DNA of 41,783 nt from Verrucomicrobiales bacterium (lineage in GTDB: Bacteria; Verrucomicrobiota; Verrucomicrobiia; Verrucomicrobiales; DEV007): NCBI GenBank assembly GCA_028281705.1, contig JANQJH010000150.1, positions 1-41,783 on the forward strand, in the 5' to 3' direction. A program made the position numbers and the translations under genes. Positions 26,009 to 35,701 of the stretch are shown piece by piece; position 1 is the first letter of the stretch, and each line of letters starts with the position of its first letter. The notes below the pieces were generated by a model. It searched no databases and was not told the origin of the DNA. It saw only the letters and a program-made list of their open reading frames with translations.

Positions 26009-29000
26009 TTATTTGTAGGTAGCGCGGTAGTAACCCTCGGGAGCGGCAATGCGCCCGGCATCGGTTTCCTCCACGTCACCCGTGACATCGGTGGCGATCA
26101 CTTCCCAGTTCTCCAGGTCGGTCGAGTACTCGATGTCCGCCGTCCGGCCATCGGGGATGGTGATCCCGAAGACACCGTTCTCCGTAAACCCGACATTCTC
26201 CAGTGGCGGAACGCCATCGCCCGGATCCACCGGACCGCCGCCGCCTTCGAATCCGGCCACGCCCTGCGTCATGATCTGACCAATGGCCTCGGCGTCCTGT
26301 GCGATGTTCCACAGCCCGATGTCATCGATCTGACCGACGAAGCGGAAGCCATCTCCGAAGTCCTGGCCGGAGCCGATGTTGAACGGCGTGGTGTCGTTCG
26401 GCGTGATGGAATCGTTGGCCTCGGCGACGAGTTCACCGTTGACGTAGAGCTTCTTCGTCTCGGTGGCGTTGTCATAGGTGATGGCAACGTGCTCCCACTC
26501 GCCCAGGGTCACCGCAGGCCCGTCGAGCGTCTGCCAGTTGCCTTCGACCGTGCCGTTGCCACTCCAGAAGGTCCAGGCGCCGGCCGGTTCATTGTCGTAG
26601 ATCAGGTAGCCCTGACTGTCCGGATTGAGGTCATGCCGGCTGGTCACCGGTGAGTTCCAGGCACCGGCGCCACCATCGGACTTGGCCCAGAGCGCCAGGG
26701 TAAAGCTCTCCGGATTCAGATCCGCGCTCCAGTCGTGCTGGATGACACTGCTGGTACCGTTGAAGGTGGCCGAGGTACCGGTGTTGCCGTTGGCCCCGGC
26801 GCCACCGAACTCGACATCCGTCACCGTGCTCGCGACAAAGCTCCCGTCAGCCGAGTTGCCATCGGCATCGAGCGGGAAATGCGCCACGAGGTTGGAATCA
26901 CCGCCGCCGTCCAGTGGCCCGACCACCAGGTTGTCGATGATCAAGGTCTCGGTGTGTCCACCGGTTCTTGCAAGGAAGGAGAAGCCATCGAACGCATCCG
27001 GGGTGAAGTCCGGCGTCGGCACGTTGACGAAGTCGGCGTTGTTCACCAGCCCTGTCGTGCTGAAGCTCGCGCCGTTGGCCGGATCCCAGGACATGGTCGC
27101 CGAGGCTTCCACCCGCTCACCGGGCTTGAAGTTGGCGCCGTCTTCACCCAGGGCTTCCTTGAAGGCGAGTTCCGCTCCCGCCAACTCGATTCCCACACCG
27201 GCGTCCTGGGCGGGATCGTTCCAGTTCCAGGTGTCGATCTGGAAGGAGATGTGAGGCACCGCCGCACCGTAGCCTTCCTCAGCCGGATCACCGAAGTTCT
27301 CCCCTTCGGGAATGTCCCCGTAGTTGAAGGAGAACCCGTCCGCCGGTGTGTTGCCACCGTCCGTGTGGTCGATGACGAAGTCGAAGGTCGCTGTCCAACC
27401 GCCGGAAGCATCGAACTCAGGCAGGATGAAGGCCGCACCGGTGCCGCCGACATTGACCTCGGTCATCCGCAAGGCGCCGCCCTGAATCTGGTTCGTCCCG
27501 TCGTTACTCAGGATGAACGAGCCATCACCGAGATCGGTCTCCCCGTCGGCAAAACCATCAAAGTTCTGCACGTAGGGGAACGGACCGCCAACGGGAGGAT
27601 CGGGGGGATCCACCGGGGGCACATCCACAGTATCGGCCACGTTGGGATCGGTCCCACCGCTCTGCTCTGCCAGGTTGGTCAGGCCATCGCCATCGGGATC
27701 GCCGTCGGGACCTTCGTCGAGGTTGCCGAAGTTGTCATTCTCCCAGCTGTCACGCAGACCGTCAGCATCCATGTCGGCCGCCGTGCCTAACAACTCGATG
27801 GTGCCGGGACCAGTGATACCTTCATCGAGCTGGAAGGCACCTAACAAATCCTCCGCCGTGTAGGGGCCCGGGCCCGCAAGGTCGTTGAGGCTGAAGAGCA
27901 CGTTGCCGTCAGGATCCACGCCGACGATGTCCGCCACCTGGATGGTGCCACCCAGAACCATGCGGAAGTTGTCGCCCTGAATACTCAGGATCGAAATGTC
28001 ACTCGAGGCATCCGTGCCGAAGGCCAAACCGCCACCAGCGAGAAGCTTGGAGCCATCACCGAGTGAATTCGGTGCCAGTCCGGCGAGATCCGTGCCGATG
28101 ATATCGATCGGACCGCCGAAGGTGCTGCCTTCGCCCGTGAACTCAATGTTGCCAGCGGGCTCATCGATGGTGCCGCCAACGATCCTCAGCTTGCCGCCTC
28201 CGGAGAGCGTCGAGGCCACGGTGAAGCTGCTCCCGCCGATCGAGATGTTGCTTTCACCGACGAAATTGATCGTCCCTTCGAGGCTATTGCTTCCGCCGAC
28301 TTCGATGTCGGCGTTGCTCATCACCAGGTTGGCCGCCGCCGGCCCGTTATGCCCCGCGATCAAGGTGGAACCGATCAAGGTGAGGGAATCACCGAGGAAG
28401 GCACCGGTCTCCGTACTGATCTCACTCGCAATGCCATCCAGGGCCGCGTACTTCTGCCCTGCAGACGGCGCGGTCCCGCCCCAGGTCGCCGGCGACATCC
28501 AGGGACCTGACTGAACGGCGACGATCACGTTGGGCACGGAGTTTGGATCCAGAGGATCGGTGTTGAACTCCGGATTGACTTCCACGGAGTCCAGGGCGCC
28601 GTCACCATCGGTATCGCCGTCGCCCGGATCCGTGTTGTAAACGGTCACCTCTTCAAAGTCGCCCAGGGTATCTCCATCGGTGTCGACCTTGGCCGGACTA
28701 CTGCCATGGGTGTTGACCTCGGGGCCGTCCTCGAGACCGTCCCGATCCGTGTCTTTGTGCGACGGATCCACCTTGTTGGCCAACTCTTCGGCATCGGAGA
28801 GCCCGTCCTCGTCGAAGTCGCCCGTGCCGTCGCTGCTGAGATCACCGATCAATGCGATCTCCCACGCGTCGGGCAATCCATCTTCATCGGAATCCTCTAG
28901 CGAACCGTCGAGCGGCGGATCGAAGATGGCATTCAAGACTAACTGAACGGCGTTGATTGTGGAGTTCCCCACGTCGGCCGCCTCATCCCAGAAGTTGAGA

Positions 29001-31852
29001 GTGATCGTCCCATTGACCGGTCGAATGAGGTCGAAGCGGACAAAGTTGCCCGGATCGGGATTGTTCGGATCGGAACTCGTCGCCTGGACAAACCTGGGAT
29101 CGGGATTGTGCTGATCCGCGTTGAACTCTTCCATGTAAACGCGCTCACCGGTCTCCACCAGTTCGTACCCCACCACGGGGAACTCCAATGGACGGGCCAC
29201 CGAGTAGACGAGGACGGAGTGCGATCCTTCGGGCACGTTGGTGAAGGTGATGGTCGCGGGGGCGTCTGCGCTGTCGCCGCCTTCCACCAGACCGTTGAGA
29301 ATCTTCGCGTTGGTGTCATCCGTTCCCGTGCCTGAACCCCAACGGTTGGCCGTGGCCCATTCCACGGAGATCTCGGTCACCTCGTTCAGACTGTTCACCA
29401 GATCAAACTGCTCACCGCTGGCAATCCCATCGCCCTCGGGAGGCAGATTGTTCCAATAGGCCTGGAGGGCATCGCCACCAATGTTGGTTTCATCAGCCCT
29501 AGTCGGAGCACCATTGGCCCCACCGCCGACAAAGTTGATCCCAATGCTCACCGGCTTGTCCGTCGGCTGGAGGAGGAAGGCGGATACTTCGTCGCTCGAC
29601 TCACAACCCACAATCTCCACCGAGTAGACATCGTCGACGTTGCCCTCCCCGATGGCTTCCGTGGTGTAGCGCGTCTGCACCGCACCGGCGATGGGCTCGC
29701 CATTCTTATACCACTGCACCGGCCACGGGCCGTTGACCTCGGTGAAGAACTCCGCGCTCCCGCCGACTCCGGCCAAAACCGGCGTATCGACCGGCTGAGT
29801 CAGGAAGGCCGCCTTGCTACAATCAGCGGACTCGCTGAAGGCGAGGAGTTCGACCTCGGCGATCTGCATGCTGTTGGCCCCTTCGCCCTGAACACTGAGC
29901 ACCGTCCAGCGGTAGTGCAGGTAGGACGTCGTATTCTCGAAAAAGAACTCCTGAGTCTGGAATCGATCTCCGTCGGGGAAAACCACGTCCCAGGGCTCGA
30001 TGTCGTCCTTGGCAAAGATCTGCTCCCAGTTACCGCTGTCCCAGGTAGGCGCCTCGTCGTTGGAACCCTCCAAGACAATGGACTTCGGATCCCGCTCGAT
30101 GGCGTCGTTGGCCGACTGCAGGCTGATGCCGATGATGGTCGTCGAACCCACAGAGGGAGAGACGACAAATCCCGAGGGGACCGGGTCCACCCCCGTGGTG
30201 TCGAAGTTGAGGTACTTCGTCGGCTGATTATCAATCGCATTGGGGCCGGTTTCCGATCCCGGGCTGTTGTCCGAACTGGCGATCAGGGGATCCCCAGGCT
30301 GGGTCACGTCCACCGGTGCGGAACGGCCGAGCAATTCCACCTCGGCAACCTGCATGCTGTTGGCGCCCTCACCCTGGACCGAATCCACCGTCCAGCGGTA
30401 GTGCGTGTAGGGCTCCTGGTTGTCAAAAATGAAGGTTTGCGTCTGAAAACGATCATCGCCCTCAAAAAGCACGGTCCAGGGCTGGATGTCGTCGTTCTCA
30501 TAAATCACGCTCCAGTTGCCCGAATCCCAGGTGGGCGCTTCGTCATTGGAACCCTCGAGTCGCACCACTTTGGGATCCCGTTCCACCGCATCATTGGCGG
30601 ACTGAATCGTCATGCCGAAGAGCACCGTCCGACCCACGGCCGGGGTCACGACAAATCCCGATGGCGTGGGGTCGACCCCCGTGGTGTCAAAGTTCAGATA
30701 CTTCGTCGGCTGATTGTCGATTGCGTTAGGACCCGTCTCCGATCCGGGACTGTTATCCGAACTGGCAATCAGGGTATCACCCGGCTGGGTCACATCACCG
30801 GGCAGCACTTCGCCTAACAACTGCACTTCGGCGATCTGCATGCTGTTGGCGCCCTCGCCCTGGACCTCGAGCACCGTCCAACGATAGTGTTTGAACGGTT
30901 TGCTGTTGCCAAAGGTGAAGACCTGCGACTTGAAGCGATCGCCATCAGGGAAGATCACGTCCCAGGGTTCGATGGCGTTGTTCTCATAGATCACTTCCCA
31001 ATTGCCAGAGTCCCAACCGGGAGATCCATCGTTCGAGCCCTCCAAACGCATCCACTTGGGATCGCGTTCGATGGCGTCATTGGCAGACTGCAAGGAGATC
31101 CCGATCAACCGTGTCAATCCCACGGCCGGGGTCACAACGAAGCCCGAGGGTGTGGGGTCGACGCCGGTGGTGTCGAAGTTCAAATACTTCGTCGGCTGGT
31201 TGTCGATCGCGTTGGGACCGGTCTCGGAACCGGGGCTATTGTCAGAACTGGCGATGAGTTCGTCGCCCGGCTGCGTCACGTCCCCCGGCAGCACACTGCC
31301 CAGGAGTTCGACTTCGGCAATCTGCGTGCTGTTGGCGCCCTCACCCTGGACTTCGACGACCGTCCATCGGTAGTGGAGGAACGGTTTATCATTCTCAAAG
31401 GTGAATTTTTGGGTCTGGAAGCGGTTGTCATCAGGGAAAGTCACGTCCCATGCCGGGAGTTCCTGGTTTTCATAGATGACCTGCCACGCTCCGGAATCCC
31501 ATGTCGGGGCCTCATCGTTCGATCCCTCGAGACGAACCCACTTGGGATCGCGCTCGATGGCATCATTGGCAGACTGCAACGTCACACCCGTGACGAGAGT
31601 CATTCCCAGCGAGGGAGAAACGACAAATCCCGAGGGCATGGGGTCGACGCCTGTCGTGTCAAAGTTAAGGTATTTCGTCGGTTGGTTATCGATCGCGTTG
31701 GGTGCGCGTTCCGATCCTGGGCTGTTGTCCGTACTGGCAATGATAGGATCACCAGGTTGGGTCACATCACTTTGGGCGTACACCGTGGCGTGTGCGGTCA
31801 ATAAACCGCACGCTACCAAGAGATAGCCTATTCGGGTATGGGAGGTTTTCAT
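26009..31852 (-). CDS. Giant secreted protein: four tandem discoidin-like repeats, Ig-like, TSP3, lectin-like and LamG domains
   Basis: About 1947 residues; the start is the ATG at 31852 (a GTG stands just before it) and gives a signal peptide ending TVYAQ. Order (GTG counted as 1): four tandem 162-residue beta domains 30-677; an Ig-like domain with two Cys at about 678-765; an unrecognised beta domain 769-982 (SIGINFVGGG...); TSP3 repeats 987-1105; a Gly/Ser-rich beta-helix-like region 1106-1360 resembling autotransporter-type repeats; one short TSP3 group 1362-1412; an L-type-lectin-like domain 1422-1649; LamG_3-like 1650-1862; and a C-terminal module 1885-1948 ending EGYYRATYK. The repeats resemble F5/8 type C (discoidin) folds, which often bind glycans. 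The likely role is a calcium-dependent surface or secreted adhesin; no enzyme motif is seen. Confidence 0.88.
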   Translation of the reverse strand: MKTSHTRIGYLLVACGLLTAHATVYAQSDVTQPGDPIIASTDNSPGSERAPNAIDNQPTKYLNFDTTGVDPMPSGFVVSPSLGMTLVTGVTLQSANDAIERDPKWVRLEGSNDEAPTWDSGAWQVIYENQELPAWDVTFPDDNRFQTQKFTFENDKPFLHYRWTVVEVQGEGANSTQIAEVELLGSVLPGDVTQPGDELIASSDNSPGSETGPNAIDNQPTKYLNFDTTGVDPTPSGFVVTPAVGLTRLIGISLQSANDAIERDPKWMRLEGSNDGSPGWDSGNWEVIYENNAIEPWDVIFPDGDRFKSQVFTFGNSKPFKHYRWTVLEVQGEGANSMQIAEVQLLGEVLPGDVTQPGDTLIASSDNSPGSETGPNAIDNQPTKYLNFDTTGVDPTPSGFVVTPAVGRTVLFGMTIQSANDAVERDPKVVRLEGSNDEAPTWDSGNWSVIYENDDIQPWTVLFEGDDRFQTQTFIFDNQEPYTHYRWTVDSVQGEGANSMQVAEVELLGRSAPVDVTQPGDPLIASSDNSPGSETGPNAIDNQPTKYLNFDTTGVDPVPSGFVVSPSVGSTTIIGISLQSANDAIERDPKSIVLEGSNDEAPTWDSGNWEQIFAKDDIEPWDVVFPDGDRFQTQEFFFENTTSYLHYRWTVLSVQGEGANSMQIAEVELLAFSESADCSKAAFLTQPVDTPVLAGVGGSAEFFTEVNGPWPVQWYKNGEPIAGAVQTRYTTEAIGEGNVDDVYSVEIVGCESSDEVSAFLLQPTDKPVSIGINFVGGGANGAPTRADETNIGGDALQAYWNNLPPEGDGIASGEQFDLVNSLNEVTEISVEWATANRWGSGTGTDDTNAKILNGLVEGGDSADAPATITFTNVPEGSHSVLVYSVARPLEFPVVGYELVETGERVYMEEFNADQHNPDPRFVQATSSDPNNPDPGNFVRFDLIRPVNGTITLNFWDEAADVGNSTINAVQLVLNAIFDPPLDGSLEDSDEDGLPDAWEIALIGDLSSDGTGDFDEDGLSDAEELANKVDPSHKDTDRDGLEDGPEVNTHGSSPAKVDTDGDTLGDFEEVTVYNTDPGDGDTDGDGALDSVEVNPEFNTDPLDPNSVPNVIVAVQSGPWMSPATWGGTAPSAGQKYAALDGIASEISTETGAFLGDSLTLIGSTLIAGHNGPAAANLVMSNADIEVGGSNSLEGTINFVGESNISIGGSSFTVASTLSGGGKLRIVGGTIDEPAGNIEFTGEGSTFGGPIDIIGTDLAGLAPNSLGDGSKLLAGGGLAFGTDASSDISILSIQGDNFRMVLGGTIQVADIVGVDPDGNVLFSLNDLAGPGPYTAEDLLGAFQLDEGITGPGTIELLGTAADMDADGLRDSWENDNFGNLDEGPDGDPDGDGLTNLAEQSGGTDPNVADTVDVPPVDPPDPPVGGPFPYVQNFDGFADGETDLGDGSFILSNDGTNQIQGGALRMTEVNVGGTGAAFILPEFDASGGWTATFDFVIDHTDGGNTPADGFSFNYGDIPEGENFGDPAEEGYGAAVPHISFQIDTWNWNDPAQDAGVGIELAGAELAFKEALGEDGANFKPGERVEASATMSWDPANGASFSTTGLVNNADFVNVPTPDFTPDAFDGFSFLARTGGHTETLIIDNLVVGPLDGGGDSNLVAHFPLDADGNSADGSFVASTVTDVEFGGAGANGNTGTSATFNGTSSVIQHDWSADLNPESFTLALWAKSDGGAGAWNSPVTSRHDLNPDSQGYLIYDNEPAGAWTFWSGNGTVEGNWQTLDGPAVTLGEWEHVAITYDNATETKKLYVNGELVAEANDSITPNDTTPFNIGSGQDFGDGFRFVGQIDDIGLWNIAQDAEAIGQIMTQGVAGFEGGGGPVDPGDGVPPLENVGFTENGVFGITIPDGRTADIEYSTDLENWEVIATDVTGDVEETDAGRIAAPEGYYRATYK
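29825..31768 (-). repeat. Four tandem 486-bp (162-codon) repeats
   Basis: Units run 31768-31283, 31282-30797, 30796-30311 and 30310-29825 inside the giant-protein gene, with no spacer between them. Each begins DVTQPGD and contains DNSPGSE, NAIDNQPTKYLNFDTTGVDP, QSANDAIERDP, LEGSND and HYRWTV..VQGEGANS. The first half of the units is nearly invariant in protein, while the DNA differs at many third positions. Confidence 0.93.
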
Positions 31853-32074
31853 CACGTTACATCCAAGGAAATCGATTTGCCCATGCCAAGAAAAAAGAAC
31901 GCAATCGCTTCACACTGAATAAGGTAGGAATTTTAACTTCCAACCTCACCGAACTCACAATGGATTGAGAATCGGTATCTTCACCGTTTCAAAACCCGGC
32001 AATCGAGAGTGTCTCCCAACAAGGCTCGTCGTCCTCCTCCTCGGACACGTAGCCCTTCTCAACCCCAGCGGATT
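31853..32074. other. Intergenic region (about 220 bp) upstream of the 1947-aa protein gene
   Basis: This is noticeably richer in A and T than its surroundings. It holds an inverted repeat with 9-bp arms and one mismatch (31922-31930 and 31938-31946, loop TTTTAAC). It must carry the promoter of the minus-strand gene starting at 31852, but I see no clear -35/-10 pair. The repeat could be an operator or a remnant terminator of the upstream HEAT-repeat gene, which ends at 32075. Confidence 0.4.
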
Positions 32075-34351
32075 CTACTGCCGACGTCGATCACCTCTTT
32101 CGATCCGTTCCAACGCTTCTCGAGCACGTCGGCGAACGAAACTGTATTCATCGCGCATGGCTTTCCTCAACGCGGGAACGGCCTCCTCGGAACGGATCCG
32201 GCCGAGATGATCACAAGCCAGGAGGCGAACGCTCGGGCTGTCGTGGTCCAACATGCGCAGGCAGAGAGAGACACTTTGGGACCGAATCTCGCGCAGCGCT
32301 TCCAAGGCCGGGCGCCGATCGGGTTCCGAATCCAAAAGGTCGACCAAGGCTTCGGCCGCAGGCTCTCCGCGTTCACCCAGACGTCCCAAACCATCGATCA
32401 CGGGCCGCCGCACCTCGGCCGAGGGATCCTCCAGCGCCGTGAGATAAACCGGGATCAACTTCTCCGCGTCCGTCTCGATGGACGCATAGGCTCCCAGTGC
32501 CGCCTGACGCAATTCGGCATCCTTGGATCCCAGGAGCTCCTCGATCATCGGCAAGGCCGGTTGGGCGGCCTTCTCCATCGACGCCAAGGCCTGGAGACTC
32601 TCGGTCCGCAAACCCCCGGCGGAGGCGTCATCGAGCAAGCCAATGAGGAAGGGCACCGCTTCCTTGGCGCCTTCACCGATCTCGCCCAGCGCCTTGACCA
32701 CGGCGGCGCGATAGCTCCGCACCGGTGACGGGCCCTGTGCGGAGGCCAGCAATACGGGAACCGCAGGTTTTGCCAGCGCCCCGAGTTGCCCCAGCTCCTC
32801 CACTGAAACCAGTCGCACCTCGCGCTCATCGGCCTCGATTCCCGCCATCAAGATCTGCACCCGCTCCTCATTGGCCATCGGCACATGGCGCAGAGCCGCC
32901 AGTGCCGCCGCGCGCACCTGAGGGGAAAGATCTTTCAGCGCGCGGCGCTCCGCCCGCAGCCAGACCTTCTCTGGAACAGGGATTCGACAGAGCATCGTCA
33001 CCGCGTGCATGCGGAGCGCGGCCTCTGCATGAGACGTCAAGGCCATGACTTCCTTTTCCACCGCGCGATTCCGGCGATTGTAGCGCGGCAGTGACTGCAG
33101 GATGGCACAGGCCACCGTGGGGGATGCCCCGGGAAGCAAACCTTCCATCTCCTCCAGCGTAAGCGGCGCCAATCCACGAAGCACACGCACCATCCAGTGA
33201 GCCTCGTCCAAATCAGCCGGCGAAATCGACGACGCCGGTTCCAACACGGCGGGCAACACCCCGGGACCGATCAAGATGAGCGCATTCAAGTAGCGCTCCA
33301 CCTCGTCCGGCTCCGCGCCCCCCGCCAGCTGGTCGACCAGGGGCGGAGCGGCGGGAAGAGCCTCGGATCCCAAGCGCCCTAACAAGGAGGCGGCCAAGGC
33401 CCTCCGTGATGCGGAGGCGTCATGAAGAAGAAGCCCCAAGGTAGGCACACACTCGCGAGCGATCGCCGGGTGCGCCGTGATTGCATTGAATACCGCATCC
33501 TGCTGTTCCTCAGCGCCCTCTAACAAAGTCTCGACCAGGAGGGACGCGAGAAACTCGGGATCCGCTCCCACCGCCGCCGCGGACTCCAGGAGGACGCCGC
33601 GCACCGGGGACGTCGTCTCCTCCCGCAGCAAAGCCGTTGTCACGTCATTCCGGTAGGCCTTCCCCCGCACTCCAAATCGACGCAACACCACGGCCGCGCT
33701 CTCACGCATTTCCGCACTCGCATCCACGAGTTCCCCAGCCACCCGGGGCAGGCAAACCTCGCCCAGAGCAACGCAAGCTTCCCGGGCCTCGAGCCGGACC
33801 ATTTCCTCCTCGTCGCCTAACAAGGGCACCATTCGGTCGATCGAATCGTAGGCCGGCTCCCCCAAGAGTCCCAAGGCGTGGAGTCCTCCCCAACGGCGAT
33901 GGGCATCGTCATCTTCAAGCGCCTCGAGCAGTGCCGGAAGCGCCGCCTCACCGATGCAGCTCAGGGCGTAGGCGGAACGGTGACGGCGTTGTTCCCGGTA
34001 GCGGGCGCCGCCGCCACCCATCTGTCGGATCAATTGAGGAATCGCCCCGGCCGCCTCCGGACCGATGGCCGCCAGCGTCATCGTCGCTCCGTGCCACACC
34101 TGATCGTCGCTGTCGCTCAAGGCCTCGGCCAGTTGCGGAACCAGGACCGCGGCCGCCGGACCCTGTTTTTGTAATTGATAGACAGCCTCGCGCCGCTCCT
34201 CTTTCTTCGCACTGTCGAGCATTTCGCCCAACTCGATCAGGCCGCGTTCCGTGTCCTCGCCGAGTGACGACGCCACCATGGCGGCGCCAAGGCACCAAGT
34301 GTAGTAGAGAGCCTTCAATGAATGAAAGAGAGGAGAGGATTGGTGCTCCAA
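32075..34351 (-). CDS. Exported HEAT-repeat protein
   Basis: A 758-residue solenoid of HEAT-like helical pairs covering almost the whole length. Units follow the pattern (A)VPxLxxALxDxxxxVRxxAxxALxxIG, for example around LVPQLAEALSDSDDQVWHGATMTLAAIG and ALRKAMRDEYSFVRRRAREALERI. The start is uncertain. A TTG at 34351 directly abuts the stop of the DUF1552 gene, while the TTG at 34318 gives a neater signal peptide (KALYYTWCLGAAMVASS). I report the longer form because it fits translational coupling. HEAT solenoids bind proteins; this one may act as a scaffold for the two upstream gene products. It is third in the DUF1592-type/DUF1552/HEAT operon. There is no catalytic motif. Confidence 0.85.
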   Translation of the reverse strand: MEHQSSPLFHSLKALYYTWCLGAAMVASSLGEDTERGLIELGEMLDSAKKEERREAVYQLQKQGPAAAVLVPQLAEALSDSDDQVWHGATMTLAAIGPEAAGAIPQLIRQMGGGGARYREQRRHRSAYALSCIGEAALPALLEALEDDDAHRRWGGLHALGLLGEPAYDSIDRMVPLLGDEEEMVRLEAREACVALGEVCLPRVAGELVDASAEMRESAAVVLRRFGVRGKAYRNDVTTALLREETTSPVRGVLLESAAAVGADPEFLASLLVETLLEGAEEQQDAVFNAITAHPAIARECVPTLGLLLHDASASRRALAASLLGRLGSEALPAAPPLVDQLAGGAEPDEVERYLNALILIGPGVLPAVLEPASSISPADLDEAHWMVRVLRGLAPLTLEEMEGLLPGASPTVACAILQSLPRYNRRNRAVEKEVMALTSHAEAALRMHAVTMLCRIPVPEKVWLRAERRALKDLSPQVRAAALAALRHVPMANEERVQILMAGIEADEREVRLVSVEELGQLGALAKPAVPVLLASAQGPSPVRSYRAAVVKALGEIGEGAKEAVPFLIGLLDDASAGGLRTESLQALASMEKAAQPALPMIEELLGSKDAELRQAALGAYASIETDAEKLIPVYLTALEDPSAEVRRPVIDGLGRLGERGEPAAEALVDLLDSEPDRRPALEALREIRSQSVSLCLRMLDHDSPSVRLLACDHLGRIRSEEAVPALRKAMRDEYSFVRRRAREALERIERGDRRRQ

Positions 34352-35701
34352 CTAGACGCCCAGATTCCGCAGGCGCCCCGTGCTGTCCCCAAAGAGATCG
34401 ACGGGAACTCCGGCGATATCGAGCATGGAGTTGAAGAGATTGCACATCGGCGTGTCCTGAGCATAGGCCAAGTGACGCCCAGGGAGAAGCGCTCCCCCGC
34501 CCCGCCCCGCGAGCAGCACCGGCAAGTCATCGTGATTGTGGCGGTTGCCATCGCTGATGGCGCTGCCGTAAACGATCATGGAGTGGTCGAGCAAATTGCC
34601 GTCACCTTCCTTCACCGATTTGAGACGCTGTAAGATGTAGGCCAACTGCTCCACGTGAAAGCGATTGATCTCCGCGATGTGATGCAGCTTCTCGGGACGG
34701 TCCTGGTGATGTGATAGGGAATGATGTCCCTCCCTCACCCCGATTTCCCGATAGGCGCGATTGCTTCCGGCGTTGCCAAACATGAGCGAGCACACCCGCG
34801 TGACATCCGTTTGAAAGGCCAAGACGATCATGTCGCCTAACAACCGCAGGTGTTCCTCCGCGGAATCGGGAGTCCCCGCAGGAGCGGCAAATCCTCGAAT
34901 GAGGTCGTCATGTTCCGACCCCGATTGTTCCGCCCGGTCCACCCGCAACTCGATCTCGCGGATGGAAGTCAGGTACTCGTCGAGCTTCTGCTTGTCATTC
35001 TGGCTCACCCGATGTTCCAGATCCTTGGCGTCGGCCAGGACAAAATCGAGGATGCTCTTGCGGTAACGACGCCGCTGCGCCTGACGCGCATCCACCTCTT
35101 GGCCGATCTCATTGGCAAAGAGCCGCTCGAAGACCTCACGCGGATTGACCAGCTTGGCCATCGGCGTGGTTTCGTCCTTCCAGGAAATGTTATTCGAATA
35201 GCCGCAGCTATAACCGCTATCACACTTGCCATAGGGACGCCCTGTCTCCGTCCCCAGCTCGAGGGAGGGAAAGCGCGTTTGACTGGCAAAGTGCTCCGCG
35301 GCTAACTGATCGACGGATTGACCCGCGCGAATCTCGGCGCCCTCGCTCTTGAGCGGCTGTGCCCCGGTGAGAAAGACGCCTCCGGATCGCGCGTGATCTC
35401 CGGCGCCATCGTCATTCGCCCGGCTCTTGTCGTGCGTCAGGCCGCTCAGGACCATGAAATCATTCTTCAAGGAAGCCAGCGGCGCCAGGGTGGGAGAGAG
35501 ATCGTAGTTAGCCCCCGTTTTCGCCGGGCGCCATTTGGGCATGTTGACACCATTGGGCACAAAGAAAAACGCGACCCGCGTGGGAGGCGCCGCGGCGGCA
35601 CTGGTCTTCGCCGCCGCCATGACGTCGAGGGAAGGCAGGGCAATCGACGCCCCGAGACCTCGGAGAAAGTGACGGCGCGATAGTTTCCAAGAAGCACTCA
35701 T
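34352..35701 (-). CDS. DUF1552 family protein, Tat-exported
   Basis: Matches DUF1552, a family of unknown biochemical function common in Planctomycetes, Verrucomicrobia and Acidobacteria. The N-terminus has a twin-arginine signal (LSRRHFLRGLGASIALPSL), so export in folded form, perhaps with a cofactor, is likely. The body contains typical segments such as FFFVPNGVNMPKW, FMVLSGLTHDK, DHARSGGVFLTG, SVDQLAAEHF and, near the end, HHSLSHHQDRPEKLHHIAEINRFH. The last is His-rich and could bind metal. Length of 449 aa is normal. Its ATG overlaps the stop of the DUF1592-type gene by 4 bp (ATGA), and the HEAT gene follows without a gap. In related genomes the two families are regularly adjacent, which suggests one shared role. 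Confidence 0.93.
   Translation of the reverse strand: MSASWKLSRRHFLRGLGASIALPSLDVMAAAKTSAAAAPPTRVAFFFVPNGVNMPKWRPAKTGANYDLSPTLAPLASLKNDFMVLSGLTHDKSRANDDGAGDHARSGGVFLTGAQPLKSEGAEIRAGQSVDQLAAEHFASQTRFPSLELGTETGRPYGKCDSGYSCGYSNNISWKDETTPMAKLVNPREVFERLFANEIGQEVDARQAQRRRYRKSILDFVLADAKDLEHRVSQNDKQKLDEYLTSIREIELRVDRAEQSGSEHDDLIRGFAAPAGTPDSAEEHLRLLGDMIVLAFQTDVTRVCSLMFGNAGSNRAYREIGVREGHHSLSHHQDRPEKLHHIAEINRFHVEQLAYILQRLKSVKEGDGNLLDHSMIVYGSAISDGNRHNHDDLPVLLAGRGGGALLPGRHLAYAQDTPMCNLFNSMLDIAGVPVDLFGDSTGRLRNLGV

Noticed and set aside
23899-27790. Several plus-strand frames of 200-350 codons (for example 23899-24927 and 26735-27790)
   Set aside because: They lie antisense to the two giant proteins, whose domains and repeats are unmistakable; the plus-strand translations are rich in Arg, His and Pro without motifs.
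29825-31768. Possible CRISPR or mobile repeat array
   Set aside because: The repeats are 486 bp, in frame, without spacers, and encode a protein domain.
31965-32728. Plus-strand frames near the end of the HEAT-repeat gene
   Set aside because: Mostly antisense to the HEAT solenoid; no start signal or recognisable domain.
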